Assembly (NCBI GenBank): GCA_002448715.1
Contig: DJZU01000029.1
Span: forward strand, 3,665-21,594
Length of the DNA stretch: 17,930 nucleotides
Reading direction: 5' to 3'
From: Candidatus Neomicrothrix sp. UBA6944
GTDB lineage: Bacteria; Actinomycetota; Acidimicrobiia; Acidimicrobiales; Poriferisodalaceae
The position numbers and the translations under genes were made by a program. Positions 8,118-15,533 of this stretch are shown here, in pieces. The notes below the pieces were generated by a model. That model was not told the origin of the DNA and searched no databases. It saw nothing but the letters and a program-made list of their open reading frames with translations. Numbering within the stretch: position 1 is the first letter of the stretch; every line of letters starts with the position of its first letter.

Positions 8118-8131
8118 TGATCTTGTGATCA
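8118..8131. promoter_or_regulatory. Small dyad TGATC-ttgt-GATCA just upstream of ribosome site
   Basis: Two exact 5-base arms with a four-base spacer lie four bases before the G-run ribosome site of the fused CoA-transferase gene. The size and spacing fit a GntR-like operator where binding would block transcription or initiation. It is short enough to arise by chance. Confidence 0.25.
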
Positions 8132-8147
8132 ATAAGGGGGGAAATGG

Positions 8148-10583
8148 ATGTTGGAGCCGTACCGCGTTCTGGATCTAACCGACGAACGAGGCCAACTGGC
8201 AGGCATGATGCTGGCTGACCTCGGAGCAGAAGTCATCCTCGTTGAACCACATGAAGGGTCGCGATCGCGAGCGGTGGGCCCATTTGTTGAAGGACGAGAG
8301 GGTGACTCTGAGGCTTCCTTGTGGTTTTGGTCGTACAACCGTGGGAAACGGAGCCTCACGCTTGATTTGGATACCGAAGATGGACAGTCGCGTCTAAAAG
8401 CTCTGGTCAAAGGCGCAGATGTCATTATCGAATCCTCCGACGTGGGAAAAATGGCTCGCCGGGGCCTTAGCTACGAGGAATTGTCAGCACTCAACCCTCA
8501 AATAATCTTCACCTCGATTTCGCCATATGGCCAAACTGGCCCCAAGGCATCATGGAGCGCCACCGACCTCACCGTTGCCGCTGCCGGAATGCAGATGAAC
8601 TTGCAGGGCGACGACGATAGGTCGCCTCTGCGGATCCCACTTGACCAATCTTTCCTTCACGCCTCGGCCGAAGCAGGAGCTGCGACCCTCATAGCGCTGC
8701 ACGAACGAAATCGATCCGGCACAGGGCAACACGTGGACGTATCAGCGCAGCAGGCTCTTACCTGTGCCGTGCAATCGACATCATTGGCACATCTATACAA
8801 CGCTCAAGAAGCAGGACGTTTGAGCGGCGGAGCCAAATTAGGTCCATTCAAAATTCGCCTCCGGTCACCAGCCGCTGATGGGTACGTCTCAACGACAATT
8901 CTGTTTGGCGAAGCGGTCGGCCCATTTGGCAAACGTCTCTTCGAGTGGATTCACGCTGAAGGAGAATGCGAAGACAGTGATTTAGAAATTGAGTGGATCG
9001 ACTTCGTGGACGGGGTAATGAGCGGTCAGATCCCAATGGGCGAATACGACCGCATTCAAGACGTTGCTGCAGCGTTTACTTCTAAGCGACAAAAAGGAGA
9101 TCTTCTTCAAGAAGCGTTGGCGCGCCGACTTCTCATTGTGCCGATAGCGACCGTCGGCGATGTCGCCGAAGAACCTCATTACGCAGAACGAGACTTTTGG
9201 CGAGACATCGAAATTCCCGACCACGGAACCGTTTCGTTTCCTGGCCCCTCAGCAAAGATGTCCGCGACACCAATGGCGATTGACCGGCCCCCTCCCGAAC
9301 TAGGCGAGGCAAATGCCGAATTTGAAGACGAAATGGCTCGAGATTTGCCACCCAACACGGCCAAATCATCTTCTGATGGAACTGCTTTACCCCTATCGGA
9401 TGTGAACGTATTGGACTTGCAATGGGTTATGGCGGGACCGGCGTCAACCAGAGTTCTCGCTGACTGGGGCGCGACGGTGGTGCGTATCGAATCCTCAAAC
9501 AAGGTTGAAACAGCACGCACGATCCAACCGTTCCTCAACGACGAAGGCGGAGCTGATAACGGAGGCTTGTACCAAAACATGAACGCGGGAAAGATGGGCC
9601 TCGCACTAGATATGTCGAAACCAGAGTCGAAAGACGTGATTCTTGACCTAGTGAAATGGGCCGATGTTGTCTGCGAATCATTCTCGCCAAAAGCCATGCA
9701 GAACTGGGGACTTGGTTACGACGATCTCAAAAAAGTCAACCCGTCCATCATCATGACCAGCAGTTGCCTATTTGGCCAAGACGGGCCTCTATCGAGTCTG
9801 GCGGGTTTTGGAACCATGGGAGCTTCCATGTCTGGCTTTTACGCGATGACCGGATGGCCAGACAGAGATCCCGCTGGGGTTATGGGCGCCTATACCGACT
9901 ATGTCTCTCCGAGATTTTTGACGGCGGCAATTTTGGCTGCACTTGATCATCGTGACCGAACCGGGGAAGGTCAATACATCGATCTTTCGCAGGCTGAGTC
10001 CGCAATGCACTTTTTGACGCCAGCAGTGCTGGACTACCGAATCAACGGCCGGGAACCTCAACCGGTCGGCAATGATCACCCGTCGATGTTCCCCCATGGA
10101 AACTATGCATCTGACGGTGAAGACAAATGGGTCGCCATTGCGTGCGAGAGCGACGACCAGTGGAGAGCAATGTGTCACCTCATGTCGTTACCGGATCACC
10201 TTGTTGAACTCGGATCTGAACAGCGACGCGAACGTCGAGAAGAAATTGACAGCGAAATATCAGCGTGGACCTCTGAACGGTCGGGAGCAGAGGCACAAGA
10301 GTTACTCCAAGAAGCGGGAGTGACTGCCCACCGATTACAGATGTCCGATGCGCTTGCCGATGACCCTCAACTCGAACACCGACGACACTTTCGTCACGTC
10401 GATCACATGACAAATGAGAAAATGTGGGTTGAAGGAACGCGCTTCGTAATGAGCAGGTCCTCCGACGACATCACCGACGCCGGACCCAGCTACGGCCAAC
10501 ACACCTTTGAAGTCTTAGAGGGACTCTTGGGATACGACGCTGATCGGATTGCAGAGCTAGCCGTTGCAGGGGTTCTCGAATAA
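8148..10583 (+). CDS. Fused two-domain class III CoA-transferase (CaiB/BaiF x2)
   Basis: An 811-residue protein made of two complete CaiB/BaiF domains, about 1-395 and 415-811, joined by an acidic then Ser/Thr-rich linker (about 385-413). Each half starts with the family's VLDL strand (7-10 and 421-424) and carries the N-domain pattern (YNRGKRSLTLDLD at 63-75; MNAGKMGLALDM at 478-489). Each also has GTGQHVDVS/GEGQYIDLS after the long helix. Candidate catalytic aspartates are present in both halves: Asp166 (IPLDQSF) and Asp584 (AYTDYVS). The ATG at 8148 has the G-run 8136-8141 six bases upstream. Single-domain enzymes are about 400 residues and act as interlocked dimers, so the fusion may form that dimer in one chain. 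DMSP-cleaving DddD also has two CaiB domains and similar length, but identity is not claimed. It is monocistronic, divergent from the amidase. Confidence 0.92.
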   Translation: MLEPYRVLDLTDERGQLAGMMLADLGAEVILVEPHEGSRSRAVGPFVEGREGDSEASLWFWSYNRGKRSLTLDLDTEDGQSRLKALVKGADVIIESSDVGKMARRGLSYEELSALNPQIIFTSISPYGQTGPKASWSATDLTVAAAGMQMNLQGDDDRSPLRIPLDQSFLHASAEAGAATLIALHERNRSGTGQHVDVSAQQALTCAVQSTSLAHLYNAQEAGRLSGGAKLGPFKIRLRSPAADGYVSTTILFGEAVGPFGKRLFEWIHAEGECEDSDLEIEWIDFVDGVMSGQIPMGEYDRIQDVAAAFTSKRQKGDLLQEALARRLLIVPIATVGDVAEEPHYAERDFWRDIEIPDHGTVSFPGPSAKMSATPMAIDRPPPELGEANAEFEDEMARDLPPNTAKSSSDGTALPLSDVNVLDLQWVMAGPASTRVLADWGATVVRIESSNKVETARTIQPFLNDEGGADNGGLYQNMNAGKMGLALDMSKPESKDVILDLVKWADVVCESFSPKAMQNWGLGYDDLKKVNPSIIMTSSCLFGQDGPLSSLAGFGTMGASMSGFYAMTGWPDRDPAGVMGAYTDYVSPRFLTAAILAALDHRDRTGEGQYIDLSQAESAMHFLTPAVLDYRINGREPQPVGNDHPSMFPHGNYASDGEDKWVAIACESDDQWRAMCHLMSLPDHLVELGSEQRRERREEIDSEISAWTSERSGAEAQELLQEAGVTAHRLQMSDALADDPQLEHRRHFRHVDHMTNEKMWVEGTRFVMSRSSDDITDAGPSYGQHTFEVLEGLLGYDADRIAELAVAGVLE

Positions 10584-10596
10584 CGAGGTTTAGTTC

Positions 10597-11565
10597 TTAG
10601 GGCGGAGTCTCTGAAGCTGCTTGACCAGTTAGTCCACGGTAATTGCGGTCGATGAACCAGCGTTGATAGTCGCCGTAGGTAGTTGGCTCATAACGGCTCG
10701 GCGTCTCAGGTGACACTGTGGTTGGAACTGGTTCAACTATGGCGTCGTCTCGGGCGCCATAGAAGAACGGCACGGCGTAGCGCTCCACCTCAGAAAGGTT
10801 GCTTGCCCGGTGAGCGGTAGAGAGGTATTTGCCATTAGTCCAACGTTTCAACATGTCGCCGCTATTCACAACAAACGAGCAAGGCACCACCGGAGGTTGC
10901 ACCCAGTCGTATCCGGCTGGGCGAACCTCCAAGCCGGGAACGTCGTTTACGGGCAAGAACGTGAAAATTGAGCTGTCTGTATGGGGGGCCAACCCCCATT
11001 CGTTTTCGCTGTATTCCATGACGGGATAGTGAGACATCCGCAACGTCACGCTCGGCACGTCAAAGTCCTTGGCAAAGAAGTCAGGGTCGAGATCGAGGGA
11101 GAGAGCTAAAGGCGGTAAGAGAGAGTCCGCTAGTCGCTGCATCGACTGGATATATTTAGCAGTCAGCTCTTTGAAGCCTTGAAGATCTGGGTATTGGTTT
11201 GCTTCCCGATAACCGCCTTCATGAACGAAAAACGCCTCGTTCTGGTTGGGCTTACGTACCGCTCCCGCTATTTCGCTCGCGTAGGAGGTACCTGCCCCCA
11301 TTCCGAGGTAGCCGCCGTGAGTGCGGTCCATTGTGATGCCGTCTTTTTGTTCTTGCGGCAACGAGTGGAGTGTGCGCGTTGCTTCATAAATCTGTTCGAC
11401 CAATTCCCAAGGGACACCGTGGTTGATAATCGAAAAGAATCCGATTTCTTGGAGAGCTTCTTTCAGCTCGGACACCAGAGTCGCGACGCCGACTTCATCG
11501 CCGTCGAGTAGAGGCTGAAGATCAAGGACTGGAATTATCGAAGCGGAAGTCACTTTTGTTGACAT
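10597..11565 (-). CDS. 2-oxoglutarate/Fe(II)-dependent oxygenase, isopenicillin N synthase-like
   Basis: A 322-residue cytosolic oxygenase with the two-part layout of the IPNS family: an N-terminal DIOX_N-type region (about 10-125; the EIGFFSIINHGVP stretch is diagnostic) and a C-terminal double-stranded beta-helix. Iron ligands are visible as His195-x-Asp197 (APHTDSS) and His252 (STAHRAS). The co-substrate arginine is Arg262 in RYAVPFF. The usual R-x-S serine is alanine here (Ala264), which may alter 2-oxoglutarate binding. I placed the start at ATG 11565 because AGGGGGG (11575-11569) lies just upstream; an in-frame GTG at 11586 would precede that site. It is the last gene of the minus-strand group that includes a SnoaL-like protein and a FAD amine oxidoreductase, and ends 13 bases from the convergent CoA-transferase. 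It probably hydroxylates or desaturates a small acid or amine. Confidence 0.91.
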   Translation of the reverse strand: MSTKVTSASIIPVLDLQPLLDGDEVGVATLVSELKEALQEIGFFSIINHGVPWELVEQIYEATRTLHSLPQEQKDGITMDRTHGGYLGMGAGTSYASEIAGAVRKPNQNEAFFVHEGGYREANQYPDLQGFKELTAKYIQSMQRLADSLLPPLALSLDLDPDFFAKDFDVPSVTLRMSHYPVMEYSENEWGLAPHTDSSIFTFLPVNDVPGLEVRPAGYDWVQPPVVPCSFVVNSGDMLKRWTNGKYLSTAHRASNLSEVERYAVPFFYGARDDAIVEPVPTTVSPETPSRYEPTTYGDYQRWFIDRNYRGLTGQAASETPP

Positions 11566-11568
11566 AAG

Positions 11569-11577
11569 CCCCCCTAA
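11569..11577 (-). promoter_or_regulatory. Ribosome binding site deciding the oxygenase start
   Basis: Read on the minus strand this is TTAGGGGGG, ending three bases before the ATG at 11565. It sits between the two possible starts (GTG 11586 and ATG 11565) and favours the ATG. Confidence 0.6.
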
Positions 11578-11630
11578 GACACTCACACAAGATTAGGACA
11601 AGGAGCACCGGAGAATCTTGACGTCCTGGC

Positions 11631-12053
11631 TCAAGCGGGATCGATGGTCACTTCTCGTTGAGCGAACCTCCAGCCGTCGGTTGTTCGGACCAATCGGTCT
11701 CGGTAGATGCCGGTCGCTCTGAACAGCGCAGAGTCGCCTTGCCCTGCGCTGTACGCGTTCAGGTAGCACTGCATAGTCGCAGCATCGCCGTCTCCTTCAA
11801 TGAGGAGGTTCCAATTCCAATGTCGAGCACGGCCTTGATTAATGGAGAAGTGTGTTTCGGCGTAAGCGCGGAGGGCGTCTTGACCTTGATGTGTCCCTCC
11901 GAGGGGAGCGTCGCCGGGAAGACCGACACAACTGAAGGTTCCATCGGGGGTGAAGGTATTCACCCAACCATCTACGTCGCCTAAGTCCACGGCAAAGTTA
12001 TATCGGGCTAGCAGCTGGCGAATTTCTTCATGATCACTTGGTTCTAGAGCCAT
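11631..12053 (-). CDS. SnoaL-like / NTF2-fold protein
   Basis: A 140-residue single-domain protein with the SnoaL_4/scytalone-dehydratase-type pattern. The first helix is followed by LLARYNFAVDLGDVDGW (14-30), FTPDGTF (34-40), GRARHWNWNLLIEGDGDAA (74-92), and a C-terminal strand TDGWRFAQREVTID (125-138). Tyr18, Asp23 and His78 occupy places where relatives keep active-site residues. Members act as cyclases, dehydratases, isomerases or small-ligand binders, and some resemble beta subunits of ring-hydroxylating dioxygenases. No matching alpha subunit is visible. The ATG at 12053 has GGAGG at 12065-12061, seven bases upstream. It lies 65 bases ahead of the oxygenase gene and 49 bases after the 119-residue gene, so co-transcription is likely. 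Substrate unknown. Confidence 0.86.
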   Translation of the reverse strand: MALEPSDHEEIRQLLARYNFAVDLGDVDGWVNTFTPDGTFSCVGLPGDAPLGGTHQGQDALRAYAETHFSINQGRARHWNWNLLIEGDGDAATMQCYLNAYSAGQGDSALFRATGIYRDRLVRTTDGWRFAQREVTIDPA

Positions 12054-12089
12054 CGATGAACCTCCATTTCAGTCCTACGTTAGGGGCTT

Positions 12090-12114
12090 GCGGCCCGGCA
12101 CGTCATCTGGCCGC
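12090..12114 (-). repeat. 6-bp inverted repeat across the 119-residue gene's stop codon
   Basis: GCGGCC (12090-12095) and GGCCGC (12109-12114) are exact reverse complements around 13 bases that contain the stop codon (12103-12105). In the minus-strand mRNA this gives a GC-rich stem between the unknown gene and the SnoaL-like gene. There is no T-run after it, so a processing or stabilising hairpin is more plausible than a terminator; chance is also possible. Confidence 0.25.
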
Positions 12115-12462
12115 GAGTTCGTGGAGATCAGCTGAAATTTCACCAACTTGTATCCGTAGCCGTTGAAGGACACTTGAGCCGTCTTTCGTGGTCTTCCACT
12201 CCCGTCGCTTCATACGTTCCAGTCGATTGCAAATAGAACCAACGACCTTCTCAATGTCCGTTGGGTCGAAGCCGCCTGCTAGAGGGTCGCCTAGATAAAC
12301 GGCGGTGTCTTGCAGACGGGACCGCAGTAGGTCTAGGCGAGGTCGATTCTCTTCTCGTGTTGATCGGGGGATTCGGGGCAGAAGAGTTCGAAAGAAGTAC
12401 TCAACGTCTGCTGGCGTGAGTCGGGCTAGTTCGAGGCCTTCGATATGTTCCGATCGATTCAT
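12103..12462 (-). CDS. Hypothetical protein, 119 residues, charged and helical
   Basis: I do not recognise this protein. It is polar and rich in Arg, Glu, Leu and Asp, with no membrane segment, signal peptide, cysteine pair or nucleotide motif; it looks like a small all-helical cytosolic protein. Notable stretches are LTPADVEYFFRTLLPRIPR (15-33), DPTDIEKVVGSICNRLERMK (66-85) and a final amphipathic helix (about 97-118). The ATG at 12462 lies 19 bases after the stop of the FAD protein gene and 49 bases before the SnoaL-like gene, on the same strand, so it is probably translated from the same transcript. No long opposite-strand frame competes with it here. It could be an accessory or binding subunit of the neighbouring FAD enzyme, but that rests only on position. 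Confidence 0.7.
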   Translation of the reverse strand: MNRSEHIEGLELARLTPADVEYFFRTLLPRIPRSTREENRPRLDLLRSRLQDTAVYLGDPLAGGFDPTDIEKVVGSICNRLERMKRREWKTTKDGSSVLQRLRIQVGEISADLHELAAR

Positions 12463-12481
12463 TGGCTGCCTGTAGCGCTAC

Positions 12482-13429
12482 TCATCTCGCAAGCTCCGCG
12501 ATTTGATTCGCCGCGGCGATACCTGAGTTAAACGCACCTTCTACTTTGGGACCGTTGAATGCTTCCCCGGCCACGACCAGTCGGGGTTTTTGCCCCCAAG
12601 TCACTGACGACTCAGGAACTACATCTACGGGTCCGGCGTACCGCCATCTGGTGATCGATGAGGTAGTGACGTCAGTAGCTTCGACCCAACGACTGAGTTT
12701 GTCAGTCGCGAACCCAATGACAGTCTCATCAGGTTGATCCCACAGGTCCAAGCTTGCCTGGTTTGATAGGTGAATGGTGAGAGCCGGAATTGAACTGACT
12801 CCCTTTTCGTTGTTGTCCGAGATGAACGCCAAATCTTCGCCGTCGAGAAGTTGTATGCCTCCGCCAACAGGCATCTCTTTCGGCGGACTTTCCAACACCA
12901 GTAACACAGCGATCGTTCGCTTGTATTGAATTGCCTGGAGTTGACTCATGATCTTCGAGGGAGGCTCCATGCCCGACCTTTGAGCGAGTGAGAGGCTGAC
13001 CGGAACAGGTGGAGTCAAAATTATTCCCGAAGCGGAAAGTTCACCCAAGTCATGTATAGCGGAACCTAAATGCAGGCGTGCCTGAGACTTACCCAGCAGC
13101 CATGCCGCTAGTGCTGTCATGTCCGGAACACCGCGCCATCTCTCGTATCCGTCGGGATTGTCGCCGAAACCTCGAGTCCATACCTGAGTTGCACCTTCAG
13201 CTTCGGCGGCTTGCACCAAAGAACGAAACTTGTTTCCTCGCGTCGTAAAGAACTGTGCGCCGTGATCGAATGCGGCGCCAGCGACGTCGCACCGCGCCAT
13301 TCGCCCCCCGACCAGCGCTTCGGCTTCATGAACCTCAGCGACTATTCCCAACTCGTACAGTCGATAGGCCGCTGCAGCTCCGGTGATGCCAGCTCCGATG
13401 ATCGCGACGTCAGTTGGCGAATTCGACAT
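12482..13429 (-). CDS. Renalase-like FAD-dependent oxidoreductase (amine oxidase family)
   Basis: A 315-residue FAD protein of the renalase-like branch of the amino-oxidase superfamily. The dinucleotide motif IIGAGITGAAAAYRL (10-24) is followed by HEAEALVGGRMA (34-45), the GGR motif, and FDHGAQFFTTR (54-64), which is characteristic of renalase-like proteins. Near the C-terminus VVAGEAFNGPKVEGAF (285-300) is the FAD-ribityl region, with Glu289 where Asp is usual. The length is at the short end for the family. Start ATG 13429; the nearest purine-rich site is GGAG, rather far upstream. It heads the minus-strand group with the 119-residue protein, the SnoaL-like protein and the 2OG oxygenase, and is divergent from the quinone reductase across 74 bases. 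Related enzymes oxidise reduced nicotinamide isomers or amines; the substrate here is unknown. Confidence 0.88.
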   Translation of the reverse strand: MSNSPTDVAIIGAGITGAAAAYRLYELGIVAEVHEAEALVGGRMARCDVAGAAFDHGAQFFTTRGNKFRSLVQAAEAEGATQVWTRGFGDNPDGYERWRGVPDMTALAAWLLGKSQARLHLGSAIHDLGELSASGIILTPPVPVSLSLAQRSGMEPPSKIMSQLQAIQYKRTIAVLLVLESPPKEMPVGGGIQLLDGEDLAFISDNNEKGVSSIPALTIHLSNQASLDLWDQPDETVIGFATDKLSRWVEATDVTTSSITRWRYAGPVDVVPESSVTWGQKPRLVVAGEAFNGPKVEGAFNSGIAAANQIAELAR

Positions 13430-13503
13430 GACTTGAACTTACTCCGGCGCAGACAAAAGTTCGTTGGTACGGTGCAACTCACCGGCAATCCGAAAGGACC
13501 GCT

Positions 13504-14490
13504 ATGAGAGCATGGCGTTTGAATGAATTAGGTGACCCGTGGGACGTTCTTTCCCTTGACGAGGTCGAGTCCCCGTCGCCAGGCGCGGGGGAGGCGCGAG
13601 TTTCAGTGTCTGCGAGCGATCTTAATTTCGCCGACATTCTCCAATGCCAAGGTCAATACCAAGTCAGACTTGAACCCCCGTTTACGCCGGGGATGAGCGT
13701 CGCGGGCACAGTGGTCGAAGTAGGACCAGAGTGTGAACTCCAAATCGGTGACCGCGTCTTAGGGATGACAACTTCGGGCTGGGGTGGCTATGCCGAAGAA
13801 GCGTTAGTCCGAGGCCACGAGATGCGCATAGTTCCAGACAATGTCTCGCTTCCGGCGGCGGCAGCAATGAACGTGATTTATGGAACTGGATGGACGGCGT
13901 TGCACCGAAGGGGACAGATGCAACCAGGTGAAACAGTATTGGTGTTAGCGGCGGCCGGAGGTGTCGGCTCCGCGGCAGTTCAAATGGCAAAAGCTCATGG
14001 ATGCACCGTCATCGCCGCCGCAGGTGGAAGCGAAAAAGTTGATGTTTGCCGGTCACTTGGCGCAGATGTTGTGGTTGATTACAACTCCGAAGATCTCTAC
14101 GAGAAGGTAATGGAAGCAACATCTGGTGCAGGGTGTGACCTCATATATGACCCGGTCGGCGGCGAGTACTTTGACGTTGCGCGACGGCTCGTGGCTTGGG
14201 AAGGGCGGCTGCTAGTTGTCGGGTTTGCTAGTGGCGACATTCCAAGCGCCCCAGCAAACCACGTCCTAGTAAAGAACTACTCAGTCGTGGGTGTTCACAT
14301 GGGCGGATACAAGGGCCGCATGGATGAGGTACTAGACGAGTGTTACGAAGAGCTTTGGGACCTGGTCGCCACCGGCTCGCTTGACCCACTCGTAAGTAAA
14401 GAATTGTCTCTAGATGATTTGATGGAAGGTTTGATCGATCTCTCTACCCGGAAAACAACCGGTCGAGTCATGCTACGACCAGACATGTAG
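13504..14490 (+). CDS. Quinone oxidoreductase-type (MDR) NADPH-dependent reductase
   Basis: A 328-residue medium-chain reductase of the QOR branch, with a GroES-like N-terminal domain (about 1-125) and a Rossmann domain (about 126-265). SDLNFADILQCQGQY (38-52) is the QOR form of the substrate loop and lacks the zinc-ligand cysteine of alcohol dehydrogenases. PGMSVAGTVVEVG (62-74) and GDRVLG (82-87) follow. The nucleotide motif is AAAGGVGSAAVQ (149-160), the AxxGxxG form common to NADPH users. The ATG at 13504 is preceded by AAAGGA (13493-13498), five bases away. A 5-bp dyad (CGGTG 13470-13474, CACCG 13480-13484) lies just upstream. It is monocistronic and ends 17 bases from the convergent asparaginase. 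Possible roles are reduction of an enone, enoyl thioester or quinone. Confidence 0.93.
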   Translation: MRAWRLNELGDPWDVLSLDEVESPSPGAGEARVSVSASDLNFADILQCQGQYQVRLEPPFTPGMSVAGTVVEVGPECELQIGDRVLGMTTSGWGGYAEEALVRGHEMRIVPDNVSLPAAAAMNVIYGTGWTALHRRGQMQPGETVLVLAAAGGVGSAAVQMAKAHGCTVIAAAGGSEKVDVCRSLGADVVVDYNSEDLYEKVMEATSGAGCDLIYDPVGGEYFDVARRLVAWEGRLLVVGFASGDIPSAPANHVLVKNYSVVGVHMGGYKGRMDEVLDECYEELWDLVATGSLDPLVSKELSLDDLMEGLIDLSTRKTTGRVMLRPDM

Positions 14491-14507
14491 CGACTGATTC
14501 ACTTACC

Positions 14508-15467
14508 TCAGTTCGTAACAGGCGACACCCTGATCTCTCCCACAGTGGTTCCGGCCCAGTTTTTGAGAGTTTGTGGCGCCGCGAACTCGACACAACCCAA
14601 ACGATCCAGCAGCCATTCAACGGCGACCTCAGCTGCTCTTGCTTGACCATCTCGGACTTTCAGCGCGAACGCAAAACCTTCGCGTAAATCCACTCCGCAA
14701 AACACCCCTTCGGCACCGGTTTTGACCGCGGCGTCACCAGATGCAGCCTCCATCAAACGGGTGCACGCACGGTCCGTACCTGCGACAAGGAACGGCTCTG
14801 CAACCATGGCCTGAAGAAGACGTTGTCCCGAACCACGTGCCCGAAGCTGTGACCAACCTCCCGCTAAATGACTCAGAGGAATAGACCAGACGGGAACACC
14901 GCAGCCATCTACGCCGGGAACCTGATCACTTAAATCGATACGACAGAAATCCTCAATAGCTGGGGTCACAAAGTTTTTCATCACTGGGTGATCAGGAGCG
15001 ATGTACCCCGATACGTCTAAATCGAAATGTTTTGACAGAGAAACGAATCCAGTGTGTTTGCCCGAACAATTGTTGTGGCGACTGTCAGGCTGAATTCCTG
15101 AAAGCATCAAGTCGCGGGCAGCTTCAGGGTTAGCGGGAGGGTGAGCGCCGCACTCGAGGACGTTATGGGAAAACCCCAACACCTCAAGCCAACGGTCAAC
15201 CACTTCAACATGACGTGCCTCCCCGTTATGACTTGAACACGCCACCGCAAGCTGCTGTGCGGTCAGACTTTCGGAATCAGCTATGCCTTCGGTAATCAGA
15301 GGTGTGGCCTGAATCGGTTTCAGAGCAGAACGCGGCAACGTCGGTCGACTCGACTCTCCCCACCCTTCAACTAAATTTCCTGTGTTATCAACCAGAGCGA
15401 CATCCACCAGATGGACACTTTCGATGGTGGCGCCTCGAGTGACCTCAACAACAAGCGGGTTATTCAC
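14508..15467 (-). CDS. L-asparaginase II (Rhizobium-type, zinc-containing family)
   Basis: A 319-residue cytosolic asparaginase of the PF06089 type, unrelated to E. coli AnsA/AnsB, releasing ammonia from L-asparagine. Family landmarks are all present. PRSALKPIQATPL (45-57) holds Ser47 and Lys50, and CSSHNGEARH (77-86) holds Ser79. HNNCSGKHTGF (131-141) holds Cys134 and Lys137, and VDGCGVP (186-192) holds Asp187 and Cys189. These match the Ser-Lys tandems and the Cys/Lys/Cys zinc site described for the Rhizobium etli enzyme; Lys249 in VKTGAEGVFCG probably completes the second tandem. The start is GTG 15467: the overlapping ATG at 15469 is immediately followed by a stop in its own frame. The ribosome site is weak. 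It is monocistronic, divergent from the second SDR across 66 bases. Length is typical and nothing is missing. Confidence 0.92.
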   Translation of the reverse strand: MNNPLVVEVTRGATIESVHLVDVALVDNTGNLVEGWGESSRPTLPRSALKPIQATPLITEGIADSESLTAQQLAVACSSHNGEARHVEVVDRWLEVLGFSHNVLECGAHPPANPEAARDLMLSGIQPDSRHNNCSGKHTGFVSLSKHFDLDVSGYIAPDHPVMKNFVTPAIEDFCRIDLSDQVPGVDGCGVPVWSIPLSHLAGGWSQLRARGSGQRLLQAMVAEPFLVAGTDRACTRLMEAASGDAAVKTGAEGVFCGVDLREGFAFALKVRDGQARAAEVAVEWLLDRLGCVEFAAPQTLKNWAGTTVGEIRVSPVTN

Positions 15468-15533
15468 ATCAACAGTCTTTCAGAGCACAGACACCGTGGT
15501 GCTGCAAGAATTACAAACGTCGAAAGGTAGCTG

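Noticed and set aside
9179..9697. A 172-codon minus-strand frame inside the fused CoA-transferase gene
   Set aside because: The plus-strand frame is a recognised two-domain enzyme throughout this stretch. The antisense product is low-complexity Ser/Arg-rich with no motif or ribosome site.
15484..15503. AGCAC/GTGCT inverted repeat in the asparaginase/SDR divergent gap
   Set aside because: Five-base arms with a ten-base spacer are easily found by chance and no promoter elements flank it convincingly.
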